Assembly (NCBI GenBank): GCA_018894105.1
Contig: CM032125.1
Location: 27,513,032 to 27,577,031 of the forward strand
Direction of reading: 5' to 3'
Length of the DNA: 64,000 nucleotides
From: Jacaranda mimosifolia
Lineage: Eukaryota > Streptophyta > Magnoliopsida > Lamiales > Bignoniaceae
Under the pieces are notes generated by a model, which saw only the letters and a program-made list of their open reading frames with translations, did not search any database and was not told where the DNA came from. A program made the translations under genes and the position numbers. Numbering within the stretch: the first letter of the stretch is position 1; each line of letters opens with the position of its first letter. Shown in pieces: positions 33,737-44,867 of the stretch.

Positions 33737-34012
33737 TCAGCCACCTAGAGATATAATTCTTAACTTTGCCTTCAACAAGTGGCCCTGCATTTCCCATCGA
33801 AATTTTGGACATTTGGCTTGGCTTACTATGCTCATTCCATCTACCACAGTTACTGTCCATGGTGTAGTGCGCTCTATTAAGCAGTTAAAGCATTGAGTTG
33901 TCTTGGAGTCAAGAAAACTGTAGGTCCTTCCACTGTCCAACAACATCGTGGGGGTCTTTTTTTCAACCGAGCTCCTCATCTTGATAGTAGTTCGAGCCCA
34001 ATTTCCAATCAA
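33737..34012 (-). pseudogene. Reina-like aspartic protease
   Basis: The active-site segment reads TMLLDSGRTYSFLDSKTTQC, the D-S-G of retroviral-type proteases with the chromovirus context DSGxTHxF(L/I). The following flap region has TVTVVDGMSIVSQAKCPKFR and then IISLGG at the C-terminal end. It is one of the longest uninterrupted frames in this half. Confidence 0.8.
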
Positions 34013-34099
34013 AGCATTTGCTGAAATTTCTCACATATCAACCTCCCTTTCCTATTGAGTTTCATCATCGTGATCCTCTTCGGCTCTTGTTTCATGTTC

Positions 34100-35069
34100 A
34101 TCAGCAATGATCAAGTTAAATTGCTTAGGCTTACACTTGTGGCCGTACTCATTTTTTCATCACAATAGTAATAAAGTCCCTTATCTCTCCTCACCTGATA
34201 TTTGACTTGTGTTAGCTTTTTAAGAGAAAGGTTGGTTGCTTGAAGTGCCTTACTGCTCCCTGTACTCCAGTCGTTTGCCCTTATGGGCACTTGATTTATT
34301 GTAGTGCTTATTTGGTTGTTGGAGGAAACTGATGCTTATGATGGTTGAATGCGATTTTGAGTCTTTAATTCGGTTTTAAGGCTTCTAATGGTGTTCTCAT
34401 GGATAAAATCATGAAGCTTGGCAAGATTAACAGCATGCATGAGTGTTCTTGGTTCAAACACTTGGACAACCAGTCTCAACTCTCCTTTAAGCCTAGCTAA
34501 AAATTTAGTGATGAAAAAATCCTCTCTCAATCCAGCATTTTAGGCCTTTACAAATGTTTTTAGCTCTTCAAACCTTTCGAAATGCTCATGTACACTCCCT
34601 TCCTAAGTTAACAAATGGAATTTGATAGATATATTATCAAACCCCACCTCACCAAATCTCTCCATAACCTTTCTGCAGAATACTTCCCATGGTATTCCTA
34701 CTCTCCCCTGCATATCCTCCATGTACCATAGGTCAGCTTTTCCTCTCAAGAAGTTAGCTGTATATGCAACTTTAGCCATCTCATCTACAAGAAATGTTTG
34801 AAAGTATCTGTTCGATGTCTAATCCAGGACTTTAGTCCATCCCCATCGAACTCTAAAAAATCTAGCCAAGGTTGGTTGTAAGTTGGGGATCCAGCAAGAG
34901 TATGGTTCATTCTGTGAGGAGAGTTGTAGAGGTCTACTCTGTTTCCCTTCTCTGTTTTGGAAGAGGATTCTTCAGCTATCTCTTTTTCTTTCTCCTTTGC
35001 CTTTTGTTCATATTGGAAGCATACAGCTGCTTCTAGTGTGGATTGCAACTTGTCTAAGGAATCCTTCAT
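34100..35069 (-). pseudogene. Reina-like gag
   Basis: Capsid and nucleocapsid region. The N-terminal part at 35069-34785 has a charged coiled-coil-like stretch and then SPTYNQPWLDFLEFDGDGLK. The core at 34530-34336 reads REDFFITKFLARLKGELRLV and VFEPRTLMHAVNLAKLHD, matching the chromovirus gag FxxGLRxEIRxxV and PxTLxxAxxLA motifs. A zinc knuckle is discernible at about 34180-34120 as YYYCDEK, then one frame later YGHKCKPKQF, so a frameshift splits it. There are several stops between blocks. Confidence 0.75.
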
Positions 35070-35111
35070 ATCTTTATTGAATGCTTTCTTTGAGTTTCTT
35101 TAACTATTCTC

Positions 35112-35124
35112 GGCTCTAGTACCA
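35112..35124 (-). other. Primer-binding site, initiator-Met tRNA type
   Basis: Minus strand reads TGGTACTAGAGCC next to the LTR. The canonical plant sequence is TGGTATCAGAGCC, complementary to the 3' end of initiator Met-tRNA. Two adjacent bases are swapped. Confidence 0.7.
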
Positions 35125-35125
35125 G

Positions 35126-35529
35126 TTTTAGCGACTTGGATAGTTTATATAAACAGATGTAAAGCAGTTTAACAAAATAGGTATCAATATATATAATCCT
35201 ACATAAGAGTTCTCTCCAAGAAATAAGAAAAATGGCAACCCTCTAAAATGAAAAAAAAAAAAAAAAACGTAGACAAAACGAACAACTACTATCTACAAAA
35301 TAATGCACACTGCACCCTACTACTGAGAGTTCGTACAGGATTGAGTCCTCCCTCTTTCCTGCAACACTCAATTTTTTGCAACCAAATATGGAAGTGTGTC
35401 TCTCCCCTTTTTGGTTTTATCTGCAGTTTGATCCCTTAATGAATTTATCATAAGTAAGGTCTATTCTACCCTTAGTTATAATTAACATACAGAAGTGCCC
35501 TCCATTATTCCTAGCTTCAAGGTGTTACA
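35126..35529 (-). repeat. Reina-like 5' LTR
   Basis: On the minus strand it begins TGTAACACCTTGAAGCTAGG and aligns with 46565-46937 on the plus strand at roughly 80-85% by eye, including AGGGTAGAATAGACCTT and GAACTCTCAGTAG. The canonical final CA near the primer-binding site is lost. Confidence 0.8.
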
Positions 35530-35972
35530 CTAAAGTACTTCAATCTCGGTCAAACTTCTAGGTATGGTATTCATACGCACTCTTGTAGAAACCGCATAAA
35601 GTTTGTATTTTCTTGTCATCTACTAATGCATGTATGATATGATATTCTCTTTCTTTATAATCTTTTTAGATGTCAGGTCTTTTGAGGAGCTTTTCTCCTC
35701 TGCCATCCTTGATCGTTCCAATCCTTTTGTATGCTATGTGCTAATTTTTTAATTGTATGGGTTTATAGCTAGAGTTGTTCTATTTTGTGAGGTACATGAG
35801 TGATTAGATGGTATATAATTTGATCATCCTCATAGGAATGTCCGAAAAAATCTTATTCATCTCTATGGTCAAATATTCATGGAGGCCGTTAATCTGAAAT
35901 GCATAGAATAGATTTAACTTTTGCTTTTACAATATGGTATTTGCTACTCGAACGTAATTGGAGTATGGAGCC
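35530..35972. other. Noncoding stretch
   Basis: Flanks the outer end of the Reina-like 5' LTR. No gene or repeat recognised. Confidence 0.4.
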
Positions 35973-36175
35973 TGTTAAACTGTAAATAGTGTATATAATC
36001 AGCAGTTTTATAGTTAGTTAGATTAGTTAGCCAGTCAATTTAATTGCTAACCCCAGTTAGTTTGTTTTGTTTAACCCTAGTCAGTTAACTTGCTCATGTA
36101 TATATGTACACTTACTGTTCATCATTCAGCACAATGAAATCTTCCAGAAACTAAATTTTCTCTCCCTAGTTATCA
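35973..36175 (+). repeat. Possible short copia-type solo LTR
   Basis: It begins TGTTAAACTGTAAATAG, contains repeated TTAGTTAGATTAGTTAGCC motifs, a TATA-like GTATATATGTACAC followed by CATTCAGCACAATGAAATC, and ends CCCTAGTTATCA. This layout is typical of small Ty1/copia LTRs. Flanking 5-mers do not match and no partner LTR is seen, so the assignment is tentative. Confidence 0.35.
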
Positions 36176-36280
36176 AAGATCTTGGTTATGCCAACTAAAT
36201 TTGGGTGGAAAGAAATAATGCTCATGCCATAGGAGATGCACATTCCAAAACAAAATACCAAACGCAATTATAGAAGATTT

Positions 36281-36952
36281 TCATACCAAAGAAAAACTTT
36301 CATAAGAAAGATGGAAAAGTATGATTCGTAGGTTATTTTTGAGAAAACTGAATCGATCTTCTGGAAGTGGTTTAGTGAAGATGTCAGCTAATTGGTTTTT
36401 TGTTTCAATGAAATTTATGCATACATCATCCTTCTGAACATGATCTTTGATAAAATGGTGCCTTATCTCTATGTGCGTTGTGCATGAGTGGTAAATTGGA
36501 TTTTTTGTGATGCACATAGCACTAGTGTTATCACATAAGATTAGTATGCAAGGGAATTGTAAACCATAGTCATTGAGGATTTGTCTTTGCTTCTTTGTGC
36601 ACCAACTTACTAGACATGAACCTAGTAGTTGGCTAGTTCTAGTAGTGCTTTTTCCATCAATTTTGCACTCTGCATAGTCAGCATCAAAATGCCCAACTAG
36701 ACTGAAAGTTTTAGATCGAGGGTACCAAATCCCATGGTTGATGGTTCCTTTGAGATAGCAAAGAGTTCTTTTGACAACCTTGAGATGTGGCTCTTTCAGT
36801 TGCCCTTGAAAACGTGCACATAAACTGGTGGCAAACTGTATGTCTAGGCGACTGGAAGTTAGATACAGCAAGCTTCCGATCATGCCTCTGTATGTTGTTT
36901 CATCCATATTTTTTCCTTCAAGATCAAGTACCAGTTTTGTAGAGGCAACCAT
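36281..36952 (-). pseudogene. SIRE-like RNase H, internally deleted
   Basis: A 223-residue open frame: YRGMIGSLLYLTSSRLDIQF, HLKVVKRTLCYLKGTINHGI and HFDADYAECKIDGKSTTRTS (first catalytic D), then LGSCLVSWCTKKQRQILNDY. The stretch that normally follows KKQ (the ALSTAEAEY block with the catalytic glutamate, about 25 residues) is deleted in frame, so the open frame hides a broken enzyme. It continues with ILCDNTSAMCITKNPIYHSC, IEIRHHFIKDHVQKDDV and ETKNQLADIFTKPLPEDRF, and ends at 36281. Confidence 0.85.
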
Positions 36953-36999
36953 GGGAACATTTGATTCTTTACAGTCGTCTATTTTGAATTTCTGTAGCA

Positions 37000-37773
37000 G
37001 TTCCTTAGTGTATTTTTCTTGGGATATGAGAATTCCTTTTGTGGTTTATTTGGAGACTAAGGAAAAAGTTTAACTCACCCATAAGACTTATTTCAAATTT
37101 CATTGTCATACATGAAGCAAAATCATGACAACGATCCTTATAAGTACCACTAAAGATTATATCATCCACATACAACTTGAACAAGTAGTAAATGACCATT
37201 TGATGTTTTTGTAAAAAGTATAATGTCTACTTTACCCATGCAAAAACCTTTTGAAATAAGAAATGAGCTCAAACGCTCATACCATGCTCTTGGAGCTTGT
37301 TTTAAACCTTAAAGTGCTTTAGACAATTTAAAAACAAGATTTGGAAAATTTGAGTTTTTGAGACCAGGAGATTGCTCCACAAAGACCTATTTTTTCATAT
37401 GTCTATTCAAAAAGGAACTTTTGACATCCATTTGATAAGGAGTAAAATTTTTGTGTGAAGCACAAGCTAGCAACATGCAAATAGATTCAAGACGTACGAC
37501 GAGTGCATAAGTTTCATCATAATCAATTCCCACTAGTTGAGAGTACCCTTTTGCAACAAGTCTTGCTTTGTTTTTAACAACTTCACCATGTTCATCTAAT
37601 TTATTTCCAAAAACCCATTTAGTCCCAATGATAGGGCAGTTATTGGGTCGGGAAACTAAGTTCCAAACTTGTTTTTTCTCAAACTGATTTAGCTCTTCTT
37701 TCATTGCATTCAGCCATAATTCATCGTTCAGTACTTCACTTATATTGCAGGGTTCTGCATAGGATAAAAACAT
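37000..37773 (-). pseudogene. SIRE-like reverse transcriptase
   Basis: An open block at 37773-37387 reads EPCNISEVLNDELWLNAMKE, ELNQFEKKQVWNLVSRP, IGTKWVFGNKLDEHGEVVKN, KARLVAKGYSQLVGIDYDET and YQMDVKSSFLN, in perfect copia RT order. The polymerase box is intact as LYVDDIIFSGT within 37199-37005. Between these blocks (37386-37200) the expected QPPGF-to-YGLKQAPR region is present only as fragments across frameshifts. Confidence 0.85.
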
Positions 37774-38189
37774 AAGGTCAGAGAATTGTGATTCATTTAT
37801 TTTGGTTTTGGACCTTGTTGTGATTCCTACTGTTGGATCTCCAATGATGTTGTTTGTCAGATGGCTTGGGGTATGTTTGAATTTGTTGATTTTATCTCTT
37901 ATTTCGTCGGCAGAAGTTCCACTTGAAGTTGAGGTTGTCTCAGTGAGTTTTTGTGATATGTCTTTTTCTCCTACTTTTTCCTACTAAAGTGATTCTATCA
38001 CTTGATCAAAACCTGCAATTTCTATGCTCAAGGAATCCTTGGCTAGGAGAGGGTCAGTTCAATTAAATACCACACGCATGGATTCTTGTATTGTCCTTTT
38101 TCTTTTGTTGAAAACTCTATAAGCATTGTTGTTTGTTAAGTAGCCAGCAAATATCATCAGATTTTGGATCAAACTTAGCAAGATGTTCT

Positions 38190-39310
38190 CTATCATTTAA
38201 GATGTGACATTTCTACCCAAATATGCAAAAGTAAGATATGTTGGGTATCTTACCCTTCCAAAGTTTGTAGGGAGTCTTGTTTATAAATGGTCTCAAGAAA
38301 ACTCTGTTGATGACACAACAAGCTGTGTTGACTGTTTCAGCCCAAGAAGCTTAGGAAGATCATACTCATTCAATATTGTTCGAGCTATTTCCTGTAAAAC
38401 TCTGTTCTTTCTTTCAACCACCCCATTTTGTTGGGATGTTCATGAAGCAAAAAAGTTGTGAGTATAGCCAAGATCATTACAGAAAGTAGCAAAGTTATGA
38501 TTATCAAATTCCATGCCATGATCACTTTTGATAGATTTAATCATATGCCCATTTTCATTTTGGATGTTTTTTGAGAGAGTAATGAAATGATGAAAAGCTT
38601 CATTTTTGTGTCAAAGAAACCTTACCTATGTATATCTATAAAAATCATCCACGATGACAAAAACATATTTGTTTCCTCCAAGAGATAGTGTTTTCATGGG
38701 TCGAAACAAATCAAGATGCAGAAGTTCCAGTGGTTTTGAGGATGCAATGTCATTTATTGGCTGAAGAGAAGTTTTCACTTGTTTGCCTTTCATGCATGCA
38801 TCATAAATTTAATTTTTTTGTGAACTTCATCTTAGGAATGCCTTTCACTAAATCCTTTTTAACTAAATGATTTAGAAGTTTCATATCAGCATGACCAACA
38901 CGTCTATGCCAAGTCTAGCAAGATTCATCAATAGCAACTAGGCATTCAACATCTTATTTGGACATATAATCTAGATTTATGCAGCATATATTTCTTTCCC
39001 CGATTGCAGTGAAAATAGCTTCACCATGCTTGGTTACCACACATTTAGATGGTTTGAAGTGTACCTAGTGCCCATTATCACATAATTGGCTTATGCTTAG
39101 AAGATTATGTTTCAGCCCATCTACCAGCTAGACATTTTCAATGGAAGTTCCATCTTTGTTGTCAACTGTTCCTTTGCCAATGATTTGTCCCTTTTTGTTA
39201 TCAGCAAACAGTAAATTTCCTCCATTATATTCTTATATTTCAAAAAAGAATAACTTGTTTCCTATCATGTGTCGGATCATCTACTATCCAGATACCAAAA
39301 GTCCATTTGA
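38190..39310 (-). pseudogene. SIRE-like protease and integrase
   Basis: The protease start is readable as YLDSR near 39290, where D-S-G is expected, so the catalytic glycine is lost. It is followed at about 39125 by LVDGLKHNLLSISQLCDNGH. The GAG-pre-integrase segment reads TWHRRVGHADMKLLNHLVKK and DLVKGIPKMKF. The integrase core shows YVFVIVDDF and then IKSIKSDHGMEFDNHNFATF (second catalytic D). The C-terminal core reads SQQNGVVERKNRVLQEIART, with the catalytic E of GVVERKN present. At least six stops, largely TAG or TAA, interrupt the frame. Confidence 0.8.
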
Positions 39311-40850
39311 ACTTCCTTCTTGATTGGTTCCTGCAACACAAGAGTTTGTGAACTTAGGTACCAATTTTTTGTTAGGTCTTGGATTGTTAGACTTTGGCAC
39401 CGATATATACTTGACTCTAATTTCTTTTCTTATAGGACATTTGTGAGCCATGTGACCTTTTCTAGAACAATAATGACAGGTCTTCCTTTTAAAGATTCTT
39501 GTGTCTCTATAACCAGAATCAAATTTGTTTTTGCCTTTGAGTGATCTTTTTAAATTATAATTATTATCAAGCAAAAATCAAATTTCATTTTCAAGGTTCT
39601 AGTTCTTCTCAACTAGTCTATTTCTTTCCTCAGAGCTTTTCTTTATGATTTTATCATAGTGATGCACCAGTTCTTCCTTTTCATTAACAACATTCTCTAA
39701 TTTTTCCTTAAGAAGATTTATTTTTATTTGAAGTTTAGTGAATTGATTGTGACATTCAATGTGAATATCAAGATATTTATCAAAATCATAATCACTGTCA
39801 AAATTGCTAAAACTTAATTGAGACTGTAAAGTTACCTGTTTGTCAACCATGAGACAATTTTCTTCATTATCAAACTGGTCTGAGTCTGAGTCGTCCCAAG
39901 TGATGGTCACAGCTCTTTGTTTTGGATTTCTCTCAGTCTTTGGACTCCGTTTCAATTTTGGACAGTCAGATCTTTTGTGCCCTACCTCGTGGCATTCCTG
40001 ACATATGATTTGCTCAGTTTTGAAATCCCTAAAGTTTGTTCTGGGGTCTTTCTTGAAGTGATTTTCACTTAGGTAAGTTGTCACAGTCGCCTGGTTATCT
40101 TACCAACTTCTTCATTGACAATTTCTTCATCCATGTCACCAAGATCATCTTTCCAATCTCCTTGTTCAGCATTGAGGGCAATATTTTTCTTATTTTTGTT
40201 GTTGGAACTTTCTTCCTTGCTGAGAAGTGTCATCTTGTAAGAGATGAGTGAACCTATTAGCCCTCTCATTGTTAACTTTTCAAGATTTTTGGCCTCATGA
40301 ATCACAATAACTTTAGGATTCCACTCCTTTGGTAGACATCTTAGGATCTTTTGCACCTGTTCACTTTCGGACATTGTTTTTCCCAATGCAAACATGGGAT
40401 TCACTATCTCCATGAGTCGAGCATACATTTAGCTGATCATTTCACCTGATTTCATAGTGGACATCTCATATTGGTGAGTAAGCAATGCGATTCGCTCTAA
40501 TTTTACCTGTGAAGTCCCTTTGTGGGTGACTTGAAGTATGTTCCACATATCCTTAGCGAAAGTGCATGTGCTAACACGATTTTATTCTTCTTTGACTAGA
40601 GCACATGAAAGGCTATTTTTTGCTTTTCCATTCATTGAGAGCATTCTCTTGTCTTCAACGATAAATTCCAGCCTCCCTGTTGTAGACTTGCTTTGTTGTA
40701 AGGAATGAGAGGCCCATTAATGACTATGCTCCATAGGTCATAATCCAGTGCTATAAAAAAATTCTTCAATCCTGTTCTTCTAAGTTGAGTAATTAGTCTT
40801 GTTGAATAGAGGTGGACGAGTGTGGGATTGACTTTCTGCATACACATCAA
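39284..40850 (-). pseudogene. SIRE-like gag
   Basis: The N-terminal part at 40850-40632 includes LKNFFIALDYDLWSIVINGP, the copia gag D-x-W-x-x-(V/I) motif. The core at 40428-40081 reads YARLMEIVNPMFALGKTMSE, KILRCLPKEWNPKVIVIHEA and MRGLIGSLISYKM. The region 40084-39599 carries the first zinc knuckle CQECHEVGHKRSDC, an acidic stretch (WDDSDSDQFDNEENC) and a coiled coil. The second knuckle, CHYCSRKGHMAHKC, is at about 39470-39430. Two knuckles and a coiled coil are characteristic of SIRE gags. Stops and frame changes separate the blocks. Confidence 0.8.
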
Positions 40851-40927
40851 AGCTAGAAGAATCCATTAGGAACTTTTAGCTCAAGTTGTTAGACTTACAT
40901 ATATGACCCCTCAATTCTAATGCCAAT

Positions 40928-41565
40928 TGAAAGAGTATAAAGAGTCAAAAGGGTAATGGACTCAAAGGAGTCAAACAGTATATCAGAGAATAAACTGAAA
41001 CTTCCATATATAACTGAAATTTCAGAGATAGCATAAAGATAAATAAACGAGACAAGATAGCTATAGTGGTTCGGAAAGCGTACTCCACTACCTAAGCCAA
41101 AGGATTTAGGATTTTGAACCTGGACTTTATTAATCAAAGGCAAATATAAACAAATACAATGAGTAGTGCTAACTTGCCAAAACCTCTAAGAGCTGCAGTA
41201 AGACACTTAGCTTATAAACTAGGTTTTGATAAATACAAAGAGAAAAGCAAAGGAAGAATCCTTCTCTCACAGAATTGCACTCGCTGTTTTTTTTATCAAA
41301 CTCCCTATTCTATTAAATAATAATGTACTAGATCAACATAGAGAATCTTCCACCAGCTTATTTCTCTCCAAGAATAGTGTAACGGTAACATGCCAAAACT
41401 GCTTCGACTCATATATGGAAGGTTCCATTTTTTGCTGCATCATTTAATTGTCACACAATCTTTGACCTGCCATAGTAAGAAAAACTACAACTGCCATAAT
41501 AATTTAAATTAGCTTTCTTACAAAAAGGACATAATAAAAATAGACTTTCAGAGGGAATCCTAACA
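40928..41565 (-). repeat. SIRE-like 5' LTR
   Basis: On the minus strand it begins TGTTAGGATTCCCTCTG and ends TTTATACTCTTTCA (TG...CA). It is followed by ATTGGCATTAGAATTG (40927-40912), a poor match to a Met-tRNA primer-binding site. No second copy exists in the window, so the borders rest on termini alone. Confidence 0.55.
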
Positions 41566-44500
41566 GTAACAAAATAATTTCAGTTATAATAGACTTGTAA
41601 AGCACAAGAAAGTATTTTGTTATCATATTACTATTCGCTTTTGTTGCGTATTACCAAAGTTTAATATCATAATAATATTTATGCTTGTTTGGTCCAACAA
41701 GTAAGTAAAAGCCCCAATTCCGTTACCAGACCCCACTTGCAAGCCAAAAAAAAAAAAGAAAATAAAGAAGAAGAATTTAGTTCAGCAACAACCCAAATGA
41801 TCGATCTACATATGACTAAACAAATGAAGGGAAAAACAAATTGTATGGAGTTTACTTCAGTTTTTAAATTATCTCTGATATTATCTTGACTTCACAAGTT
41901 TTAAATCCCCATTTCAAACAAATTTTTACCAAAAAGTGTTGGATCCAGCTTGTTTGATTAAAATTCTCTACTAAAAAATGGTAGAATTTTTCTACAATCA
42001 AAAGAAAGAAATAAAGGGAAAAAAAGTCAGAAGAATTTACAATTAATAATAATATTTGTATGTTAATTTGAATAGGAATAAATAATAAAAAAAGTAGATG
42101 AATATGTTGATTATCCCAAAAGGGTAATGAAAAAAGTTAACAGCTTCTTTGCATATCTTAATGCTCAGTCCTCTCCTAAAAATGATAATATAAAGTAACT
42201 AATTAAAATATATACAAAAAGTTTATAAAGAAAATCAAAGAAATTAAAAAGGACTATGCATCAAGTATGTTCAACTCCTTGATAGAATGGCGAAATTGTC
42301 AATTTTATTCGCGTCATATTTATGTTAATGAAGTGAAATAATTAGAAATGAAAAATTAACTGAGATATTTAATGATCTAAAACATGCAAGACCGACATAA
42401 TCAATGAATGAGATAGTTGGTGGTACCTTGAGTAAGATTAACTCATTGAAATAACAAATGAAATATGCACTTAAACATGTAGTGATTCATTCATAATTTA
42501 TTGGTCTTCTTAATGTTACATTTGTTTTCCACGAAAAAAAAATCCAAAACAAGAATACATAAATCCATAGCAAACTAGTGTTAAAAGAAATACTAATTTA
42601 GTTTCCAATATTTCCTGTACGCCATCTCCTTCACAACCTCAACAAGATGTTTCTCACTTTGATGGGGAGGATCATGATAATTTTTAAAATAATGAGGTTT
42701 TTATTATAATCTTTTCTAACCACATGGGTTGTTTTTGTAACTTATTTTATCCATAAATTATAGTATTATGTAAAAAAAGTAACTAAATATTTTTTTAATT
42801 TCACATTATAAAAAAATCTAAACACACACACATCAAGTATCGAGAATTATTTATATAAATACATACAAACTTTGTTTGCTTTTCATTTCAATTCATGAAT
42901 ATATATCTATATATAGAGCATATTTTAGCCTTCTATTGATTTTTTTTCTCGAAGACAAGCTCTATCAGTTTTACAAAATCTTATATACAAGTAAAAATGT
43001 TCTCTTATTAAAAATTATTTATACTTTCTACGAATACAAACTTCGAAATTTCAAAAGAGAGTTAGGGTGGCAACAATTGTTGATGCATGGGTCTTAAAAT
43101 ATTATAAGTAGATGCAAAAATAAGTTAGGTTTGAATCGAATTTTGTTATATTATGAATCCAAAATGGGTAAAGGACTTTTGATAATACAAAACTTGAAAA
43201 TAATAATTAAAATTGTCTTTCCTACTTCTAATAGAATTTTAGTACATATTTCCAAAAACTTAACTATATACAAGTACAAAAGGGGAAACAAAAGGAAAAA
43301 TGCTCAAGTGGGTTAAGCTTATAACCAAAATGGACCAACAAGCCACGAAGTGAATCCTTTCTAGAAACTTGTAAAATTAATATTTAAAAAAAATTACTCT
43401 TATATTTTTTTTTTATTTCCACAAAATTCTAGTATATCAACCCACATCTTTAATTATATTGTGCGAAGAAAAATGATTAGAGTATACTTAAAAGATAAAA
43501 AGTACAAATAAAACTAAAATTTACCTGACAAGTACAATTTCGAGTATACAAATACTAACTTATCTATTAGAATATTGTAAATAATATAAAAGGACAATTT
43601 TATCTAACCCATTGATGTTTGTACTCCAGATGCCCTCCTAGTTCTACTCCATCTATATATAATATAAATTGTGTCGATCAGTATTTGTATTGGTTTTACC
43701 ATAATGATACTTTGAAATAGATGGATTCATTAGGTTAGTTATAAAAAACTATATTGCTTGATGGCATTTCTTTCTATGGTTATAACAAACTATAATGCAA
43801 CATAATTTTGATAAATCACCTCATGAAACATATAGTATGAAGAAAAGCATTGTTATACTTAACCAAATATAATGTCAAAACTATTTAAATTCATTAATTC
43901 GTAAGCTATTTATATATGAATTCCGCGATTGCCAGCCTAAGTACTTTGGAAATTCATTTGATTTAAAGTTAAGATGACATATGCAATCCTAAAATCAAAT
44001 GTAAAACTTAGTTATACAATTAAGCTTAATTTGGAGAGTGGTGAAAGTTTTTGGAGTACTTTAGCAGAAGGGCGGAAATACCTAATGAGTATTACCTACT
44101 ACTACCATTGACCATTTTCTTTTTCTTTTTACAATTTGCCAATTTGCATTGATATAGATATATCTTATTATCTATAACATTATAATCAATTGCTATGATA
44201 AAGAGTTATAGAAATTTGAGTTTTGCAAATAACCCAATTGAATATACTACAATATAAGCTACACTAAATCACATGCAATATTGATTTTTAAGCCAATCAT
44301 TTTTTATTAATTTGACAATAAAAAATTCAAACAAAAATGATATATAATATGGAGTAACTTTAATAACAAATAAATAAAAATTATTTGTAAACTCAAAAAT
44401 TAAATAAAAAACTAATTAAAAGAGGAATGTGCATTCAAACAGTGTATTAATCATTATTCAAGACTTGCATATTTGAGATTAGTAACGACATCCCTTTTTT

Positions 44501-44867
44501 TGTTAATCTCATTTTTTTCCTTTGGTCTATGGAATAAAAATAAAACTTGAGTGATGGAATATTGATATTTTAAAGAACACAATGAAGTAATGTACTTCAC
44601 ATATAGAACTGATGAACAGACTTGATTAGTCGACCACTCGACTGGCACATGTAATTGCTTAAAACATGATACTTGAGAGAGGAGGTAAAAATTTGATTTT
44701 ATTTTTCATTTGGGTGTAATTAAGGTAGCATTCTCTTTTTCCATTTTATAAAGTCATTGTTGTTATTGAAAAGTCAATCTCATTATTTTCAAGTACAATA
44801 ATGCTTAATTTAATTAGTTTAAATATAATAATATATATTGAATAATTATGCTTAATAAAAAAAATGA
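41566..44867. other. 3.3-kb A+T-rich stretch with no recognisable content
   Basis: I find no coding block, LTR, inverted termini or tandem repeat that I can support here. If the two Reina-like halves are one inverted element, this is DNA that once lay upstream of it. Confidence 0.4.

Larger units (their letters stand above)
32420..35529 (-). mobile_element. 5' half of a Reina-like chromovirus (Ty3/gypsy), minus strand
   Basis: From right to left: 5' LTR (35126-35529), primer-binding site, gag, protease, RT and the first part of RNase H, then it stops. The small LTR of about 400 bp and the D-S-G protease type suggest the Reina lineage. A chromodomain on the complementary half (44868-46937, plus strand) supports chromovirus. 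The two halves meet inside RNase H without overlap. Confidence 0.75.
36281..41565 (-). mobile_element. SIRE/Maximus-like Ty1/copia element, 3' end lost
   Basis: From right to left: 5' LTR (40928-41565), gag with two zinc knuckles, protease, integrase, RT, RNase H. Integrase before RT defines Ty1/copia. The gag motif (IGSLISYKM with two CCHC knuckles) and the RT start (KDE-type ELNQFEKKQVWNLV) fit the SIRE/Maximus lineage. No 3' LTR follows RNase H at 36281, where unrelated LTR-like sequence begins. Numerous stops and deletions show it is dead. Confidence 0.8.
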
